DNA of 64,000 bases from Bacteroidota bacterium (GTDB taxonomy: Bacteria > Bacteroidota > Bacteroidia > Chitinophagales > Chitinophagaceae), in contig JAUZOD010000002.1 in the NCBI GenBank assembly GCA_030706635.1, forward strand, positions 62,001 to 126,000, in the 5' to 3' direction. Below the pieces are notes generated by a model. The model worked only from the letters and a program-made list of their open reading frames with translations, was not told where the DNA came from and searched no databases. This document shows, piece by piece, positions 63,017-64,000 of the stretch. The position numbers and the translations under genes were made by a program. Numbering within the stretch: the first letter of the stretch is position 1; every line of letters starts with the position of its first letter.

Positions 63017-64000
63017 ATGAAAGACGTACAATTTATTACCAATTCCTCTCCGGCCTTTATTGAAGGTCTATATCAGGATTTTATAAAGGACCCGCAAAGC
63101 GTTGATCCTGAGTTTAAAAAGTTCTTTGAGGGCTTTGATTTTGCCATTTCCCAGGGCAGGAACGGAGATTCACACACCGCTGCGGCAACGCCTGCCAAAG
63201 ACGCTGGTATGAAAACCGCAGACGGCGTTGACTGGAAAAAAGAGTTGGGCGCCTACCGGCTGATTCTCGGTTACCGGAATAAGGGTCACCTGGTGGCTAA
63301 GACCAATCCGATCCGGCCCCGGAAGGATCGTGGCGCGAATCTGGACATCGGTTTTTTCGGATTTACGGAAGAAGACCTGGATAAGCAGTTTTTTGCGGGA
63401 AACCTGATCGGCCTGGGTACGACCAGCCTGCGGAATATCCTCAGCCACCTGCAGAAATGTTATGCCTGGCATGTGGGCATTGAATTCAAATACATCAGTG
63501 ACCAGAAAAAGATTGACTGGCTGACCAATGAAATGGAGAAAAAATTCCTGGATCCGCTCCCGCTCCAGAAAAAGCAGCGCATCCTCGAAAAGCTGAATGA
63601 AGGGGTGATGTTTGAAAAATTCCTTCATACCAAATACATTGGCCAGAAAAGGTTTTCACTGGAAGGCGGGGAAACCACCATTCCGGCGATTGATGCCATC
63701 ATCAATACTGCCGCCGACCACGAAGTACAGGAAGTGGTTATGGGCATGGCCCACCGCGGAAGGCTGAATATTCTGGCGAATATTCTCGGCAAGACCTATG
63801 AACAGATTTTCAGTGAATTTGAAGGCACGGCAAAAGTGGATCAGACCATGGGTACCGGCGACGTGAAATACCACCTGGGTTTTGGCAGTGAGCTGATTAC
63901 ACCGAATAACAAGACTGTACACATAAAACTCATGCCCAACCCGTCCCACCTGGAAGCAGTGGATCCCGTGGTGGTGGGTTTTGCCCGGGCTAAAGCCGAT
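63017..64000 (+). CDS. sucA: 2-oxoglutarate dehydrogenase E1 component, N-terminal part (cut by window edge)
   Basis: The ATG at 63017 opens 328 codons that run off the window. FITNSSPAFIEGLYQDFIKDPQSVDPEFKKFFEGF is the E1 N-terminal domain that binds the E2 subunit. YRNKGHLVAKTNPI, FEKFLHTKYIGQKRFSLEGGETTIPAID and the thiamine-binding lead-in VVMGMAHRGRLNILANILGK follow, all matching SucA/OdhA. The enzyme works in the citric acid cycle. The start is preceded by CCAAG and a 247-base region divergent from rpsT; no perfect promoter is seen there. Confidence 0.95.
   Translation, partial: MKDVQFITNSSPAFIEGLYQDFIKDPQSVDPEFKKFFEGFDFAISQGRNGDSHTAAATPAKDAGMKTADGVDWKKELGAYRLILGYRNKGHLVAKTNPIRPRKDRGANLDIGFFGFTEEDLDKQFFAGNLIGLGTTSLRNILSHLQKCYAWHVGIEFKYISDQKKIDWLTNEMEKKFLDPLPLQKKQRILEKLNEGVMFEKFLHTKYIGQKRFSLEGGETTIPAIDAIINTAADHEVQEVVMGMAHRGRLNILANILGKTYEQIFSEFEGTAKVDQTMGTGDVKYHLGFGSELITPNNKTVHIKLMPNPSHLEAVDPVVVGFARAKAD

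Overview
The window looks like chromosomal DNA of a Bacteroidota species, most likely a Chitinophagaceae/Sphingobacteriales-type organism. Reasons: three very large secreted proteins carry the gliding-motility/type IX secretion (T9SS) C-terminal domain and sit next to PorP/SprF partners; SecA is about 1,100 residues with a C-terminal zinc motif; housekeeping genes have TAnnTTTG -7 promoter elements; and most genes lack strong Shine-Dalgarno sites. I see no rRNA, tRNA, CRISPR array, insertion sequence or prophage.

Layout. 1-2.8 kb: start of an O-methyltransferase, a sodium:solute symporter, a LOG-family phosphoribohydrolase and a small outer-membrane barrel. 2.9-11.5 kb: a PorP/SprF protein and two tandem paralogous giants (N-terminal ENKGQW domain, SBBP-type propeller, four PKD domains, gliding C-terminal domain). 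11.5-13.6 kb: recG. 13.7-18.5 kb: a tightly overlapping operon resembling the mycobacterial decaprenylphosphoryl-arabinose pathway (UbiA-type phosphoribosyltransferase, DprE1-like oxidase, DprE2-like reductase), plus a HAD phosphatase and a membrane glycosyltransferase. 18.5-29.3 kb: an exopolysaccharide locus (glycosyltransferases, initiating sugar transferase, lone receiver protein, Wzc-like co-polymerase, O-antigen ligase/polymerase, half-length TolC-like protein, tiny T9SS-domain protein), including an unlisted 33-residue membrane microprotein fitted exactly between two genes. 29.4-32.5 kb: rlmI-like methyltransferase, grpE, dnaJ. 32.4-38.4 kb: a second PorP/SprF plus a 1,625-residue protein with about 15 PKD repeats. 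38.6-49 kb: lipoprotein, M32 carboxypeptidase, MG2/TonB-plug protein, Nif3-like protein, coiled-coil zinc-ribbon protein, TPR-like protein, recN, a collapsed pbpC pseudogene and a DUF2807 lipoprotein. 49.2-57.8 kb: guaA, a periplasmic-binding-fold protein, a di-heme cytochrome c, the ligase-associated helicase and PdeM nuclease, a sulfatase pseudogene and an XRE/S24 regulator. 58-64 kb: secA, an esterase, rpsT and the start of sucA.

Most notable signals: (1) four intergenic elements made of 7- or 8-bp tandem units folded into inverted repeats, each beginning at or inside the stop codon of the flanking gene; (2) the DprE1/DprE2-type pathway in a Bacteroidota genome, whose DprE1-like enzyme has Ala where mycobacterial DprE1 has the benzothiazinone-reactive Cys; (3) the 33-residue microprotein in the exopolysaccharide operon; (4) two gene remnants, a pbpC collapsed by internal deletion and a frameshifted sulfatase; (5) TTG start codons on all three giant T9SS proteins; and (6) promoter -7 elements so close to some start codons that near-leaderless mRNAs are likely.

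All family calls come from reading motifs by eye. Identities and functions not backed by catalytic motifs are stated as inference.
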